This document shows positions 44,885 to 54,182 of a stretch of DNA of 64,000 nt, piece by piece. Below the pieces are notes generated by a model that saw only the letters and a list, made by a program, of their open reading frames with translations, was not told the DNA's origin and did no database searches. Location of the stretch: positions 138,948 to 202,947 of the forward strand of contig PBDF01000011.1 in NCBI GenBank assembly GCA_002717285.1, read 5' to 3'. The stretch comes from Magnetovibrio sp. (GTDB lineage: Bacteria > Pseudomonadota > Alphaproteobacteria > Rhodospirillales_A > JABHCV01). Position 1 is the first letter of the stretch. Each line of letters starts with the position of its first letter. The translations under genes were made by a program, and so were the position numbers.

Positions 44885-45129
44885 TTTTATGACCATCATG
44901 GGTCTTTTTTTCCCCCTGTTGCATTTAAATTTTTTTGTGATTGCCTATTTGGGCAATATCCAACTGAGAAAACAAAGATCCAAAAGTCGCCGGATAGATC
45001 TCGGTAGTTATGCTCATTTCTGGAAGTATCAAAATATAAAACAATACAGTAAGTTGCCAATTTAATAGCAAGCATCTATTAATTCTCCCTATTAAATTAA
45101 TATCTATAAGCTTCACAGAAAGATAAAAA

Positions 45130-46419
45130 TTGTTGTCGAATTTGAAACATATCCAAACAAGTATATCTGGTATTTCCCTAGCGTTTAGTTTTGTTGGCTT
45201 ATTAATTCCTGTAGTTGCATTATATGCTACGAAAGGGATTACTATTTTATTTGGCATTATTGTTTTAGTTTGTCTTTTCGTTTTAATCACTAAGAAAAAG
45301 GACCGCCCAACTTGTCCAAGGGCACTAAGTTTATCTGTTCTGGCCCTAACTTTCTGGTCTGTTGCCAGCTTATTTTGGTCAATTTCTACTGACTTTAATA
45401 AGACAATAGGTCTCTCCATAACGATTTGTATGCTTGGTGGCATTCTTATTATAATGTCTCTAAAAACCCTTAGCACAAATGATCGAATTATTGTCTGTCA
45501 GTCAACTGTATGGGGTTTCTTTTTTGGTTTAAGTCTCGCTTTTATTGATGTCTCAACCGATTTCTTTATCAGTAAGATCTTACACATTGTCTTGCATGAT
45601 AAAGTTTTGACTATTGCTAATCTTAATGACACGGATATTCGCGGTTTTGTGATTAATAACGGAGTGTGTCTTTTAAGTTTACTTCTCTGGCCTACCTTGA
45701 TTATTTTACACACTCAAAAGCGCTACCTACTTTCTTGTATAGGTTTTATTACCTCCGCTTATATTATTTCCAGAGGCTACAGTTTTGCTGCAACTGTTGC
45801 AGTCGGAGTTGGATCAGTTTCTTTTCTAATAGCTTATTTTTACCCTCGTGTTGTAAATAAAATTGCCACAATTGGACTAACACTTTTAATTTTGGGTGCT
45901 CCTTTCATTATGAAGGCTTTACCAGATGCTCGTACTATAGGAAAAGATCTTCCGGAATTATCGTATAGCGTATACCCACGACTAGTGATATGGCAGTATG
46001 CCTCTAATTTAGTTATGAACAAGCCACTAATTGGACATGGCATTAGAACTTCACGCAATCTCAGCAAAACCGAAAATAAAATTACATTTCTATACCGAGA
46101 TAATGGTAAAATACACACAGGAAATACTGAGGCCATACCCCTTCACCCACACAACGGACTAATTCAAATATGGTTGGAGTTGGGAGCGGGCGGAGCAATT
46201 CTTGGGCTTATACTTGTCTTATGTGTCTTATGGAGTATTAATAAGAGTCAGGCTCCTCAAATTGGCAAAGCACTTGCTTTTGCATCCTTGGCATCTGCTA
46301 TATGTCTAATTTCTGTAAGCTATGGATTGTGGCAAAGCTGGTGGTTAGTTTCTTTATGGTTGCAAGGATCTATAGTAATGCTTAGCCTTTTTACATATAG
46401 AGATGCCAATTCTCTCTAA
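45130..46419 (+). CDS. O-antigen ligase/polymerase-like membrane protein (Wzy/WaaL)
   Basis: The 429-residue protein has about 11 hydrophobic segments and a large periplasmic loop between residues about 255 and 345 carrying LVMNKPLIGHGIRTSR and LHPHNGLIQIWLELG, the G-x-G and H-x-H-N features of O-antigen ligases and Wzy-type polymerases. It would polymerise repeat units or ligate polymer in the periplasm. Start is TTG. It is the last gene of the + strand block and ends one base before a convergent gene. The 245 bases upstream hold no supported gene. Confidence 0.8.
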   Translation: MLSNLKHIQTSISGISLAFSFVGLLIPVVALYATKGITILFGIIVLVCLFVLITKKKDRPTCPRALSLSVLALTFWSVASLFWSISTDFNKTIGLSITICMLGGILIIMSLKTLSTNDRIIVCQSTVWGFFFGLSLAFIDVSTDFFISKILHIVLHDKVLTIANLNDTDIRGFVINNGVCLLSLLLWPTLIILHTQKRYLLSCIGFITSAYIISRGYSFAATVAVGVGSVSFLIAYFYPRVVNKIATIGLTLLILGAPFIMKALPDARTIGKDLPELSYSVYPRLVIWQYASNLVMNKPLIGHGIRTSRNLSKTENKITFLYRDNGKIHTGNTEAIPLHPHNGLIQIWLELGAGGAILGLILVLCVLWSINKSQAPQIGKALAFASLASAICLISVSYGLWQSWWLVSLWLQGSIVMLSLFTYRDANSL

Positions 46420-46420
46420 C

Positions 46421-47302
46421 TTAAGAACTCAACTTTTCTTGAGTTAACAAAGAAGACAAACCTTGGGAAAAATTCCTCAAATTTATTTGATTCTTTTTTT
46501 CCAAGGCAGTTAAGTCAGCGCACATGTTTTTTCCTGGATAATCAGCTTCCTCAAATACAACTTTAATGCCCAATTGTTTGCCTATTTCATTAGCAATATG
46601 GCGAACAGATAATATTTCGGGAGCTGCAACATCAAATAGTCCATCCCACCCCTCTTCAATTGACAACTTTATTACTTGCGTGAGGTCATCTACATAAATT
46701 AACGATAAAAGATCACCATTTCCATCTGGTCGTTGTCCCAACAAAATTGGCCTCTCATCCCTAACACTAGTGATCAAACGTTTAATTGTCTTCTCGTCTT
46801 GATAAGGACCATAGGGGAAAAATATCCTCAAAATATTAATTGGAAAACAAGTTCTATACGCTCGGCATAGAGCTTCAGCAGCAAGTTTAGAGGCAGTATA
46901 AAAATCATTGGGTGGTTGAGGCGTTTCACCAACTCTCAGTCCCAAGTCAAAAGCATAGCTGTTACCAGTTGAAGCCATAAAAAAGTGTGAGGCCCCAGCC
47001 TTACGGGCATATTCAAGAAGCTCAACCGTTGTGCGTACATTTGTTGAAAAAAGATCACCAACCGCCTCAGGAAACCGGCGAAAGTTCCGAGCTAAGGCCA
47101 AATGAACAACTGCATCTATTTTTGCAGGTAAAATTGCCTCATCAATGGGACTACGCAAATCCCATTTAATCACATTAATATTATCTTCAGAGGATTGACT
47201 AGAACGCTGTAATGAAAATATTTCATTATGAGTGCTATCAGTTAAAAGTCGACATAAACGAGACCCAATGTAACCTGTAGCTCCAGTAACAAGAATTTGC
47301 AA
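46421..47302 (-). CDS. NAD-dependent epimerase/dehydratase
   Basis: This 293-residue extended short-chain dehydrogenase has the NAD-binding motif LVTGATGYIGSRLC (4-17), a Thr in MASTGNSYAFD and the Y-x3-K pair in FYTASKLAAEA. It probably makes or reduces a nucleotide sugar. It is the last gene of the - strand Wbp-like operon. A 7-base inverted repeat with 6-base loop (46426-46445) lies at its 3' end, between the two convergent operons. Confidence 0.82.
   Translation of the reverse strand: MQILVTGATGYIGSRLCRLLTDSTHNEIFSLQRSSQSSEDNINVIKWDLRSPIDEAILPAKIDAVVHLALARNFRRFPEAVGDLFSTNVRTTVELLEYARKAGASHFFMASTGNSYAFDLGLRVGETPQPPNDFYTASKLAAEALCRAYRTCFPINILRIFFPYGPYQDEKTIKRLITSVRDERPILLGQRPDGNGDLLSLIYVDDLTQVIKLSIEEGWDGLFDVAAPEILSVRHIANEIGKQLGIKVVFEEADYPGKNMCADLTALEKKNQINLRNFSQGLSSLLTQEKLSS
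46426..46445. terminator. Hairpin between convergent operons
   Basis: AACTCAA and TTGAGTT form a 7-base stem around the loop CTTTTC, just past the stop of the Wzy-like gene and inside the last codons of the convergent epimerase. No U-tract follows on either strand, so it is a weak candidate for a bidirectional terminator. Confidence 0.25.
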
Positions 47303-47311
47303 AAATTTTTC

Positions 47312-48307
47312 CTAACAGTTTGGAGAAACGTTAATGTTATCCGCATCTAATACTAAACTTGTTGGTTTGCTATGCAATTTACTACCATATTCATCCATAA
47401 CGATGTAACGCGGGTCTCTTCGCACCTGCTTACTTTGACGCCAAAGATATTCTGCAATAAAACCTAATGTAACCATCTGAATCCCAGAAACTAATAGCAG
47501 CACCACCATTAATGACGACCAGCCCGATACCGCAACTTCAAAGAATAGACTCTGTATTATAATAACCAAGGCATAAACTACACCAATAGTAGCAGCTATA
47601 AAACCTACCGTGCTAATCAACCTCACCGGGGCATATGAAAACGTCACAACCACATCTATTGCAGAGCGAATTCGTTTCCAAAAAGACCAGCCAGATGTTC
47701 CAATACGTCTTGCTTGGCGATTATAACTAATTTGTGCTTGTTTGAAGCCTAACTTTAAAATAGTAAAAAAAGGAATACTATCTCGTTCAGGAAGAGCATT
47801 GTAAATATCTATAACCCTTCGTGAGAATAGACCAACATTCATACCTTGAGGTGGCAAATTTTGAAGAGCAATACGGCGGATTGTAGAATAAAATAGTTCT
47901 GAAAAAAAAGTTTGAAAAAAGGAATCTTTACGTTTGCCTATTGCAGCCCAAACTATATCATTTCCTGCGTGCCAGCTCTCTACCAGCTTTCCAATTAGAC
48001 TCGGCGGATCCTGCAAATCAACTGCCATACAAATAATGGCATCGCCAGTAGCATGGTACATACCAGCACTAATTGCTGGAAAGCTACCAAAATTTTTCGA
48101 AAGGCGCAAAATTCGCACACGCTTATCTGAATCGGCTAACTTCTTTAGAGCCTCATAGGTGTCATCAGTAGAGCCGTCATCGATAAAAAGGAACTCAAAG
48201 TCAGCCTCAATATTCTTTATTGCTTGTGAAGTCTCGGCAAAAAAAAGTGCCACCATCTTATCTTCATTCCAACAAGGCACAATTAGAGAAATTTTGGGCT
48301 TAGACAT
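47312..48307 (-). CDS. Polyprenyl-phosphate glycosyltransferase, GT2 with two membrane helices (DPM/ArnC/GtrB-like)
   Basis: The 331-residue protein has the GT2 domain ISLIVPCWNEDKM, FIDDGSTDDTYEALK and AVDLQDPP, and two C-terminal membrane helices (about 220-245 and 255-285), the plan of dolichol-phosphate mannose synthase, ArnC and GtrB. These load a sugar onto undecaprenyl phosphate for transfer in the periplasm. I choose the ATG at 48307, overlapping the upstream stop by 8 bases, over one 15 bases earlier. Confidence 0.85.
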   Translation of the reverse strand: MSKPKISLIVPCWNEDKMVALFFAETSQAIKNIEADFEFLFIDDGSTDDTYEALKKLADSDKRVRILRLSKNFGSFPAISAGMYHATGDAIICMAVDLQDPPSLIGKLVESWHAGNDIVWAAIGKRKDSFFQTFFSELFYSTIRRIALQNLPPQGMNVGLFSRRVIDIYNALPERDSIPFFTILKLGFKQAQISYNRQARRIGTSGWSFWKRIRSAIDVVVTFSYAPVRLISTVGFIAATIGVVYALVIIIQSLFFEVAVSGWSSLMVVLLLVSGIQMVTLGFIAEYLWRQSKQVRRDPRYIVMDEYGSKLHSKPTSLVLDADNINVSPNC

Positions 48308-49331
48308 CGTTTTTACTTCCATTCATGCGCCAATTATACCGCACTTCTCTTTCCAATAGCGTCAGCGGGTTCTCACTCATATTAGCATACCAGTAGCATA
48401 ATTTCTTAAGCCCTTCCTCTAACTCAATTTTAGGAGCAAAATTTAGAAGCTCTTGAGCCTTTTTAGAAGACGCCAAAAGTCGCAACACATCCCCCGGCCG
48501 CGGCTCATCAAAAATTATTTTTGCATCCAGTTTTCCCGTAACCTTCCTAATTTTATATGCCAGATCACTAACTGTTATTTCTTTACCCTGACCTAAATTT
48601 ATAGTTTCCCCAAGTGCTTGCTCTGATAGCCCTGCCAACAGAATGCCACGAGCCGTGTCAGCGACGAAGGTGAAATCTCGAGTTTGTCCGCCATCACCAA
48701 AAATAATCATAGGTTCTCCAGCCAAGGCACGTAGCATAAATTTGGGAATAACTTCACCGCTATCACCCTCATGGTGGCTTCTTGGACCAAAAGAATTAAA
48801 AGGGCGAACGATGACCGTACTGTATTTGTAAGTTTCAAAAAAAGCCCGTGCATAACATTCACCAGCCAATTTTGATCCACCATAAACCGTATGAGGTGTA
48901 GTTGGATGTTGCTCTGTCATTGGAATATGGCGTGCGGTTCCATAAACTTCAGACGTAGATACATAAACGAAACGCCCTACTTTGGCCTTCTTTGATAACT
49001 CAAGTAACTTCAACGTGGCGCTGGCATTAACCTCATGATTTTCCTCAGGATGATGAATTGAATGACGCACCCCAAGACAAGCCAGATGATAAATAATATC
49101 CACACCGTCAAATAACTGTCCCATAACATCGTAGTCTCTTACATCAGAAACTTTTAAGATAACTTTTGTACCGGTAATTTCATTTAGATTTTCACTTTTA
49201 CCATTAACTAGATTATCAACGACAATAACTTTAGCCCCAGCCTCAGACAATTGATGGACAAGTTCAGAGCCTATAAAACCAGCACCTCCCGTGACCAATA
49301 TTTTGAACCCTACAAGATTCAACTCAGTCAT
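48300..49331 (-). CDS. NAD-dependent epimerase/dehydratase (UDP-glucose 4-epimerase-like)
   Basis: The 343-residue extended SDR protein has ILVTGGAGFIGSEL (11-24), STSEVYG with the catalytic Thr/Ser, YGGSKLAGE with the Y-x3-K pair, and RPFNSFGPRSHHEGDSG. It resembles GDP-mannose dehydratase and UDP-glucuronate decarboxylase/epimerase enzymes. It is coupled on both sides in the - strand operon. The specific nucleotide sugar cannot be fixed from sequence; epimerisation of a Wbp-type diacetamido uronate is one option. Confidence 0.85.
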   Translation of the reverse strand: MTELNLVGFKILVTGGAGFIGSELVHQLSEAGAKVIVVDNLVNGKSENLNEITGTKVILKVSDVRDYDVMGQLFDGVDIIYHLACLGVRHSIHHPEENHEVNASATLKLLELSKKAKVGRFVYVSTSEVYGTARHIPMTEQHPTTPHTVYGGSKLAGECYARAFFETYKYSTVIVRPFNSFGPRSHHEGDSGEVIPKFMLRALAGEPMIIFGDGGQTRDFTFVADTARGILLAGLSEQALGETINLGQGKEITVSDLAYKIRKVTGKLDAKIIFDEPRPGDVLRLLASSKKAQELLNFAPKIELEEGLKKLCYWYANMSENPLTLLEREVRYNWRMNGSKNDV

Positions 49332-50421
49332 TAATTGCTTTCCTTAAACCATTCACGGTTTCAATAATTTGTTTTTTACTAAGCTCTGCATACATTGGGA
49401 GCGATAAAAACTTTGTGCTTAGACTTTCTGTAACGACAAAATCCCCGTTTGTGTATCCAAGATCAGCATGAGCACCTTGTAAATGAACTGGAATAGGATA
49501 ATGAATGTTAGTATTAATACCAAAATTCCCAAGAGCTTTTTGCACACGATCACGCTCATTAACCAAAACAGAATAAATGTGATAAACGTGCTTATCATCT
49601 GTCAAACAAGGCACTACGCAATCAACATCGGATAGTAACTCATTATAAAAATTGGCGTGGGCCCGACGTGCTTCTATCCATTTGTCTAGATAGCGCAACT
49701 TGACCCGTAATACAGCTCCTTGGATACCATCCATACGAGCGTTGTAACCTTGTACATTGTGATGAAATCTTTTTTCCTGTCCCCAGTCACGTAAGACCCG
49801 CATTTTATGAGCGAGTTTTGCGTCATTAGTGACTGCAGCCCCACCTTCACCATAGGCACCAAGATTTTTTCCAGGATAATAACTAAAGCACCCAATATCT
49901 CCAAATGATCCTGCTAGCTTTCCATTATGTTGGGCACCGTGAGCTTGTGCAGCATCTTCTATAATATATATTCCATGCTTTGCTGCAATTGCACAAATTA
50001 CCCCCATGTTTGCGACTCGCCCATGCAGATGAACAGGCATTATTGCTTTTGTCTTCTGTGTAATTGCTGCCTCAATCAGATCGACATTCATCGTCCAACT
50101 GTTTTTATCCACATCAACTAAAACCGGCTTAGCCCCGGCATACCTAATAGCTGCAACTGTTGCAATAAAGGTAGATGAAACAGTAATTACTTCATCACCT
50201 GGGCCAATTTCAAGTGCAAGGAGTGCCAAGTGCAAAGCGCTAGTACCAGAATTAAAGGCAACGCAATGGGCACTAGTGCAATAAACTGCAAAATCATCTT
50301 CAAATGCTTTAACCTCATCTCCAAGAACAAATTGGGTGCTTTCAATAACATCCATAACAGCTGCATTGACCTCATCTTTTATCTCCGCGTACTGTTTTTT
50401 TAAATCAAGAAACGGAACCAT
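49324..50421 (-). CDS. DegT/DnrJ/EryC1 aminotransferase (WbpE-like)
   Basis: The 365-residue PLP enzyme opens MVPFLDLKKQYAEI, the usual WbpE/DegT start, with FNSGTSALHLALLAL, IEDAAQAHGA and the PLP lysine in FSYYPGKNLGAYGEGG. WbpE transfers an amino group to C3 of a 3-keto uronate nucleotide in UDP-2,3-diacetamido sugar synthesis. It lies between the oxidoreductase that would make the 3-keto substrate and an epimerase, with end-to-start overlaps on both sides. Confidence 0.87.
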   Translation of the reverse strand: MVPFLDLKKQYAEIKDEVNAAVMDVIESTQFVLGDEVKAFEDDFAVYCTSAHCVAFNSGTSALHLALLALEIGPGDEVITVSSTFIATVAAIRYAGAKPVLVDVDKNSWTMNVDLIEAAITQKTKAIMPVHLHGRVANMGVICAIAAKHGIYIIEDAAQAHGAQHNGKLAGSFGDIGCFSYYPGKNLGAYGEGGAAVTNDAKLAHKMRVLRDWGQEKRFHHNVQGYNARMDGIQGAVLRVKLRYLDKWIEARRAHANFYNELLSDVDCVVPCLTDDKHVYHIYSVLVNERDRVQKALGNFGINTNIHYPIPVHLQGAHADLGYTNGDFVVTESLSTKFLSLPMYAELSKKQIIETVNGLRKAIND

Positions 50422-51443
50422 TAACCCTTTTCTCCTGAAAGAATGATGGGGGTGCCTCTGTTTTTCATGGACTGAGTCGCTGCTTCAAGTGTTTTGACCA
50501 CACGCAAGCCAATTCCACCAGAGGTAATAGGTGTAGATTTGGTTTTTATGCATTCAATAAAATGTTCCGCCTCGATCGCTAATGCTTCCAACATTGGAAC
50601 CTGTGGCGCCCACATATCGCCCACCCGGTAGCCCACGATCATATCATAAATCTTTTCAGGATCATCCGTAATAGTGACGCCCGTATCGTAAACCTTTATT
50701 TTTTCACTTGGCTCCAAATCATCCCAAACAATCATTTTTTTAGTACCACCAATCACCGTACGTCGCACTTTAACCGGCGATAGCCAGTTAACACTAATAT
50801 GAGCCATAGTACCTGACTCATAAAACACGCTCATATATGCCATGTCTTCAGGCATTCCAGGCACGTGACTGGTGCCAACCGCAGAAACCGAACTTGGTGA
50901 CTCATTTATAATAAAATCAAGAATTGAAAGATCATGAACTGCCAAATCCCAAATAACATCAACATCATGTTGGTAAAGGCCCAAATTCATACGCGTTGAG
51001 TCAAAATATTGGATGTCTCCCAATTCACCTTTTTTATAGAGATCGTGAATTTTCTGAACTGCACCTGTATAAACAAAGGTATGATCGACCATTAAGATCA
51101 GACCACGCTTTTTAGATTCTAAAATAAGATTTTCAGCCTGTTTGGCCGACTCTGCCATAGGCTTTTCGATGAGCAAATGTTTATTCGTTTCCAAAGCCTG
51201 CATTGCGAGCTGATAGTGTGAGGCGACTGGCGTTGCAACAGCAACTGCATCAAGCCCAGATTCCAAAAATTCACTATAATTCTGATATGTTTTAATGCTT
51301 GGGTATAATTTGTTTGCTTGCGTCAACCTATCTTCGAATCGATCACAAACCGCCAACACTTCACAACCATCTGTCTTATTGAAGTTCCTGACTAAGTTGG
51401 GGCCCCAGTAACCATAACCCACAATTCCTATTTTCAGGCACAT
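50421..51443 (-). CDS. Gfo/Idh/MocA oxidoreductase (WbpB/WlbA-like)
   Basis: The 340-residue protein has the Rossmann motif IGIVGYGYWGPNLVRNF, the catalytic EKPMA (about residue 94) and the HDLSILDFI segment typical of WbpB/WlbA. WbpB oxidises C3 of UDP-GlcNAcA, giving the substrate for WbpE. It lies between the acetyltransferase and aminotransferase genes with no spacing, supporting a WbpD-B-E type module. Confidence 0.85.
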   Translation of the reverse strand: MCLKIGIVGYGYWGPNLVRNFNKTDGCEVLAVCDRFEDRLTQANKLYPSIKTYQNYSEFLESGLDAVAVATPVASHYQLAMQALETNKHLLIEKPMAESAKQAENLILESKKRGLILMVDHTFVYTGAVQKIHDLYKKGELGDIQYFDSTRMNLGLYQHDVDVIWDLAVHDLSILDFIINESPSSVSAVGTSHVPGMPEDMAYMSVFYESGTMAHISVNWLSPVKVRRTVIGGTKKMIVWDDLEPSEKIKVYDTGVTITDDPEKIYDMIVGYRVGDMWAPQVPMLEALAIEAEHFIECIKTKSTPITSGGIGLRVVKTLEAATQSMKNRGTPIILSGEKG

Positions 51444-51941
51444 TTACAACGTTTCTCCACGTTCATTTTTCTTTTTTCCAGATCTAATTGGTCTTGCTGG
51501 ATTACCAACAACAATCATATTATCAGCAACATCTTTGACCACCACCGAACCTGCCCCAATTATAGCACCTTCACCAATAGTAATACCCGGAAGTATAGTC
51601 GCACCGCTACCTATTGAGGCGTTTCTTTTCACCCTCGTCTCGATAACTTGCCAATCACTATCGCCTTGCATGGTGCCATCTTCATTAACCGAACTTGGGT
51701 AAACGTCATTTGTAAACATCACACCGTGTCCAATGAAAACACAATCTTCTATTGTGACCCCTTCGCAAACGAAGCTGTGCGATGATATTTTGCACATAGC
51801 ACCAATATGGACACCTTTTTGAACCTCAACAAAAGTTCCTATTTTTGTATTAGCTCCAATGGTACAACCGTATAAATTAACTAAATTCGTGTGGAAAATC
51901 TGGACACCGTCACCAAGCACGACATTCTCACTAATCGCCAT
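51444..51941 (-). CDS. Left-handed beta-helix N-acetyltransferase (WbpD-like)
   Basis: The 165-residue protein consists of hexapeptide repeats (I-G-x-x-x-x pattern from about residue 8 to 145), closing with VVVGNPARPIRSGKK. WbpD-type enzymes acetylate the 3-amino group formed by WbpE. It is the first gene of the - strand operon and directly abuts the oxidoreductase. Its promoter must lie in the 690-base divergent intergenic region. Confidence 0.85.
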   Translation of the reverse strand: MAISENVVLGDGVQIFHTNLVNLYGCTIGANTKIGTFVEVQKGVHIGAMCKISSHSFVCEGVTIEDCVFIGHGVMFTNDVYPSSVNEDGTMQGDSDWQVIETRVKRNASIGSGATILPGITIGEGAIIGAGSVVVKDVADNMIVVGNPARPIRSGKKKNERGETL

Positions 51942-52631
51942 TTATAACCTCAATGTAAAAAAACCGCTCCCTACGACTTTGTGAGCCAAACTTAATTTAT
52001 TGTATATATTATATGAGTCGACTAGCAATGGGGCAAGCAAACCAGATGTTTAAACAAATTTACCTTAAACTTCTCAAATTTTAGGCTTTCGAAACCCGTA
52101 AACTCTGAACGCAACTATATTCATCTTTTTTTTGAACTCTACAACCAAGACTACCTGTCACATTCCAACCACAAATTTTATGAATTAACTAATCAGGATT
52201 AAAAATCCTATTCTGTTGACTAAAAGTCCTGGTTGTATATTTGAATAAACATATTTTTGAGTAATATTAAACTGCACTTATTAGAAAAGCAAAACCGCTT
52301 TTTTGAACAATGAGCTAACCTGCTAAAGCTCAATAAAGTTATGAGAAACTCAAGATAAAAAATTCCTAATATCTACCTAATCCGACTAGAAAGAGATAGT
52401 TAGTCGAGCTACAATTATATCCTCAACCAAAATTGGTAACCAGTTAATCCAGTAGATATTGTGTGATAAAGTTATTTATATCAAAATTTAAATATATTAC
52501 TAATACCAAAAGAATTTCACTTTTTAGCTAAGCTACAGGATCAAAAGTTTATATTAATTTAATAATGCAATCTAAAAATTTTGCTTGCATATTGGAAAAA
52601 TCCCAAAATTTTTCATTAAGTTTAGGGCATC
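51942..52631. other. Long divergent intergenic region, 690 bases, no gene seen
   Basis: Very AT-rich DNA between the WbpD-like gene (-) and a methyltransferase gene (+). TTGACT at 52216-52221 is followed after 14 bases by TATATT (52236-52241), a promoter-like pair with a short spacer. TAGCTAAGCTA near 52526 is a small palindrome. I found no supported open frame and no ops-like motif here. Confidence 0.4.
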
Positions 52632-53612
52632 ATGTCTGAAAAAAATAAAAATTATAGATGTGCCATATGTGGAGCCTTTGGCGGCCAAGGCTATCAATTT
52701 CTGGAACTAGCATATGGGACCAAAGAACCCTTTGATTTCTTTCAATGTCGTAATTGCGAATGTCTGCAGATTATCAAAATACCAGAAAATATTTCAGATC
52801 ATTATCCAAAGGATTTTTATAGCTACACTCAAAAAAAACGAAAAACTAATAACTTTGTTAAAAGGTTCTTTCGCAGATCACGAACCAGATATGCGCTTGA
52901 GGGAAAGGGATTTATCGGATCTATCCTCCATCGCATAAAACGGCCTTCTGTCATGTTGGATTTCTACGCTGACCTTGGAATAAAAATATCAGACACTATT
53001 TTAGACGTGGGTGGAGGTACAGGTGATTTTGCCTGGCAAATGCGTTCTTTTGGAATCAGAGATATATTAGCCATAGACAAATTCATCGAAGCAGATGTCT
53101 TCGTTGATGGAAAAATCCTAGCAAAAAAGACAGATATATTTTCAATAGAGCGACAATATGACCTCATTACATTCCACCATTCCCTAGAGCATATGCAAGA
53201 ACAGCAAAAAACATTGCTGCATGCTAAAAAGCTCTTGAAGAAAAATGGTAGAATACTAGTGCGTATTCCCACAGTTACCTCAGATAATTGGGAAAAATAT
53301 GGTGTCAATTGGATGGCGCTGGAAGTGCCCAGGCATTTTTATATCCATTCTCATAAAAGTATCAGATTACTAGCCAAGCAAGTAGATTTAAAAGTTACAA
53401 GACTTTGGTCAGACTCAACTATTGTTCCTATCTGGGTAAGTGAACAATATTTGAAGGGAATATCAATGTTTGCTGAAAACTCTTATGGAGAAAACCCTGA
53501 AAAATCTATTTTCAATGATGCGCAGATTGAAGAATTTCAAAAAATAGCTGACGATAACAACAAAAGAAACAGAGGAGATACAATCTGTGTTCTTCTTGAG
53601 CAAATTAATTGA
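52632..53612 (+). CDS. SAM-dependent methyltransferase with N-terminal zinc-binding cysteines
   Basis: This 326-residue protein has two N-terminal Cys pairs (CAIC near residue 10 and CRNC near 40), then a class I methyltransferase core with ILDVGGGTGDFAWQM (about 121-135) and FHHSLEHMQE. The plan is like the C-methyltransferase-type enzymes with zinc-binding N-termini found in deoxysugar loci. It is followed after 18 bases by an RmlC-like epimerase, which suggests both act on a 4-keto-6-deoxy sugar. Confidence 0.75.
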   Translation: MSEKNKNYRCAICGAFGGQGYQFLELAYGTKEPFDFFQCRNCECLQIIKIPENISDHYPKDFYSYTQKKRKTNNFVKRFFRRSRTRYALEGKGFIGSILHRIKRPSVMLDFYADLGIKISDTILDVGGGTGDFAWQMRSFGIRDILAIDKFIEADVFVDGKILAKKTDIFSIERQYDLITFHHSLEHMQEQQKTLLHAKKLLKKNGRILVRIPTVTSDNWEKYGVNWMALEVPRHFYIHSHKSIRLLAKQVDLKVTRLWSDSTIVPIWVSEQYLKGISMFAENSYGENPEKSIFNDAQIEEFQKIADDNNKRNRGDTICVLLEQIN

Positions 53613-53630
53613 GGGCAAACTATTAAGGCT

Positions 53631-54182
53631 ATGAAAATCACTTCTCTTGAGATCCCTGATGTCAAACTTATCGAAGTAAATCTATTTGAGGATAATAGAG
53701 GGTTTTTCCTAGAGTCCTACTCTAGACGCAATTTCGAGCAGGCAGGAATAGAATGTGATTTTGTCCAAGATAATCACAGCAGTTCAAAAGAGGCTGGTGT
53801 TATTCGTGGCCTCCATTTTCAATTTCCACCACACGCCCAGGCTAAATTGATCAGAGTGACAAATGGTATAATTTGGGATGTCGCCGTGGACTTACGTAGG
53901 ACGTCACCAACCTACTCTCAATACGTTAGCGCTGAGCTTTCTGCTCAAACCCCAAAAATGTTATTCGTACCTGCTGGTTTTGCACATGGCTTTATGACAC
54001 TAACTCCTGACTGTGAAATTCAATATAAGACGGATGCTTATTACATGCCAAAACATGAAGGTGGCATTCGTTGGGATGATCCTGATCTTGCAATAAACTG
54101 GCCTGTAAATAGTAGTTCTATAATTTTATCGGAAAAAGATGCGCTTTTACCCACTTTTAGAAATTTACAAAGTAACTTTTAA
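53631..54182 (+). CDS. dTDP-4-dehydrorhamnose 3,5-epimerase family protein (RmlC-like)
   Basis: The 183-residue cupin has the RmlC features DNRGFFLESYS (about 22-32), VIRGLHFQ with the catalytic His, and VPAGFAHGFMTL. RmlC epimerises C3 and C5 of dTDP-4-keto-6-deoxyglucose. No rmlA, rmlB or rmlD partner is adjacent, so it may act on another 4-keto nucleotide sugar together with the upstream methyltransferase, or its partners are elsewhere. Confidence 0.85.
   Translation: MKITSLEIPDVKLIEVNLFEDNRGFFLESYSRRNFEQAGIECDFVQDNHSSSKEAGVIRGLHFQFPPHAQAKLIRVTNGIIWDVAVDLRRTSPTYSQYVSAELSAQTPKMLFVPAGFAHGFMTLTPDCEIQYKTDAYYMPKHEGGIRWDDPDLAINWPVNSSSIILSEKDALLPTFRNLQSNF

Noticed and set aside
44868..45065. 65-codon open frame with a hydrophobic N-terminus after the GT2 gene
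   Set aside because: It overlaps the GT2 stop, has no recognisable family, and hydrophobic stretches arise readily in T-rich DNA.
44925..45476. 183-codon open frame on the - strand
   Set aside because: It is largely the reverse shadow of the Wzy-like gene; its sequence has no domain features.
53631..54182. A complete dTDP-L-rhamnose pathway
   Set aside because: Only an RmlC-like gene is present; the nucleotidyltransferase at 32752 is distant and not clearly RmlA, and no RmlB or RmlD was recognised.
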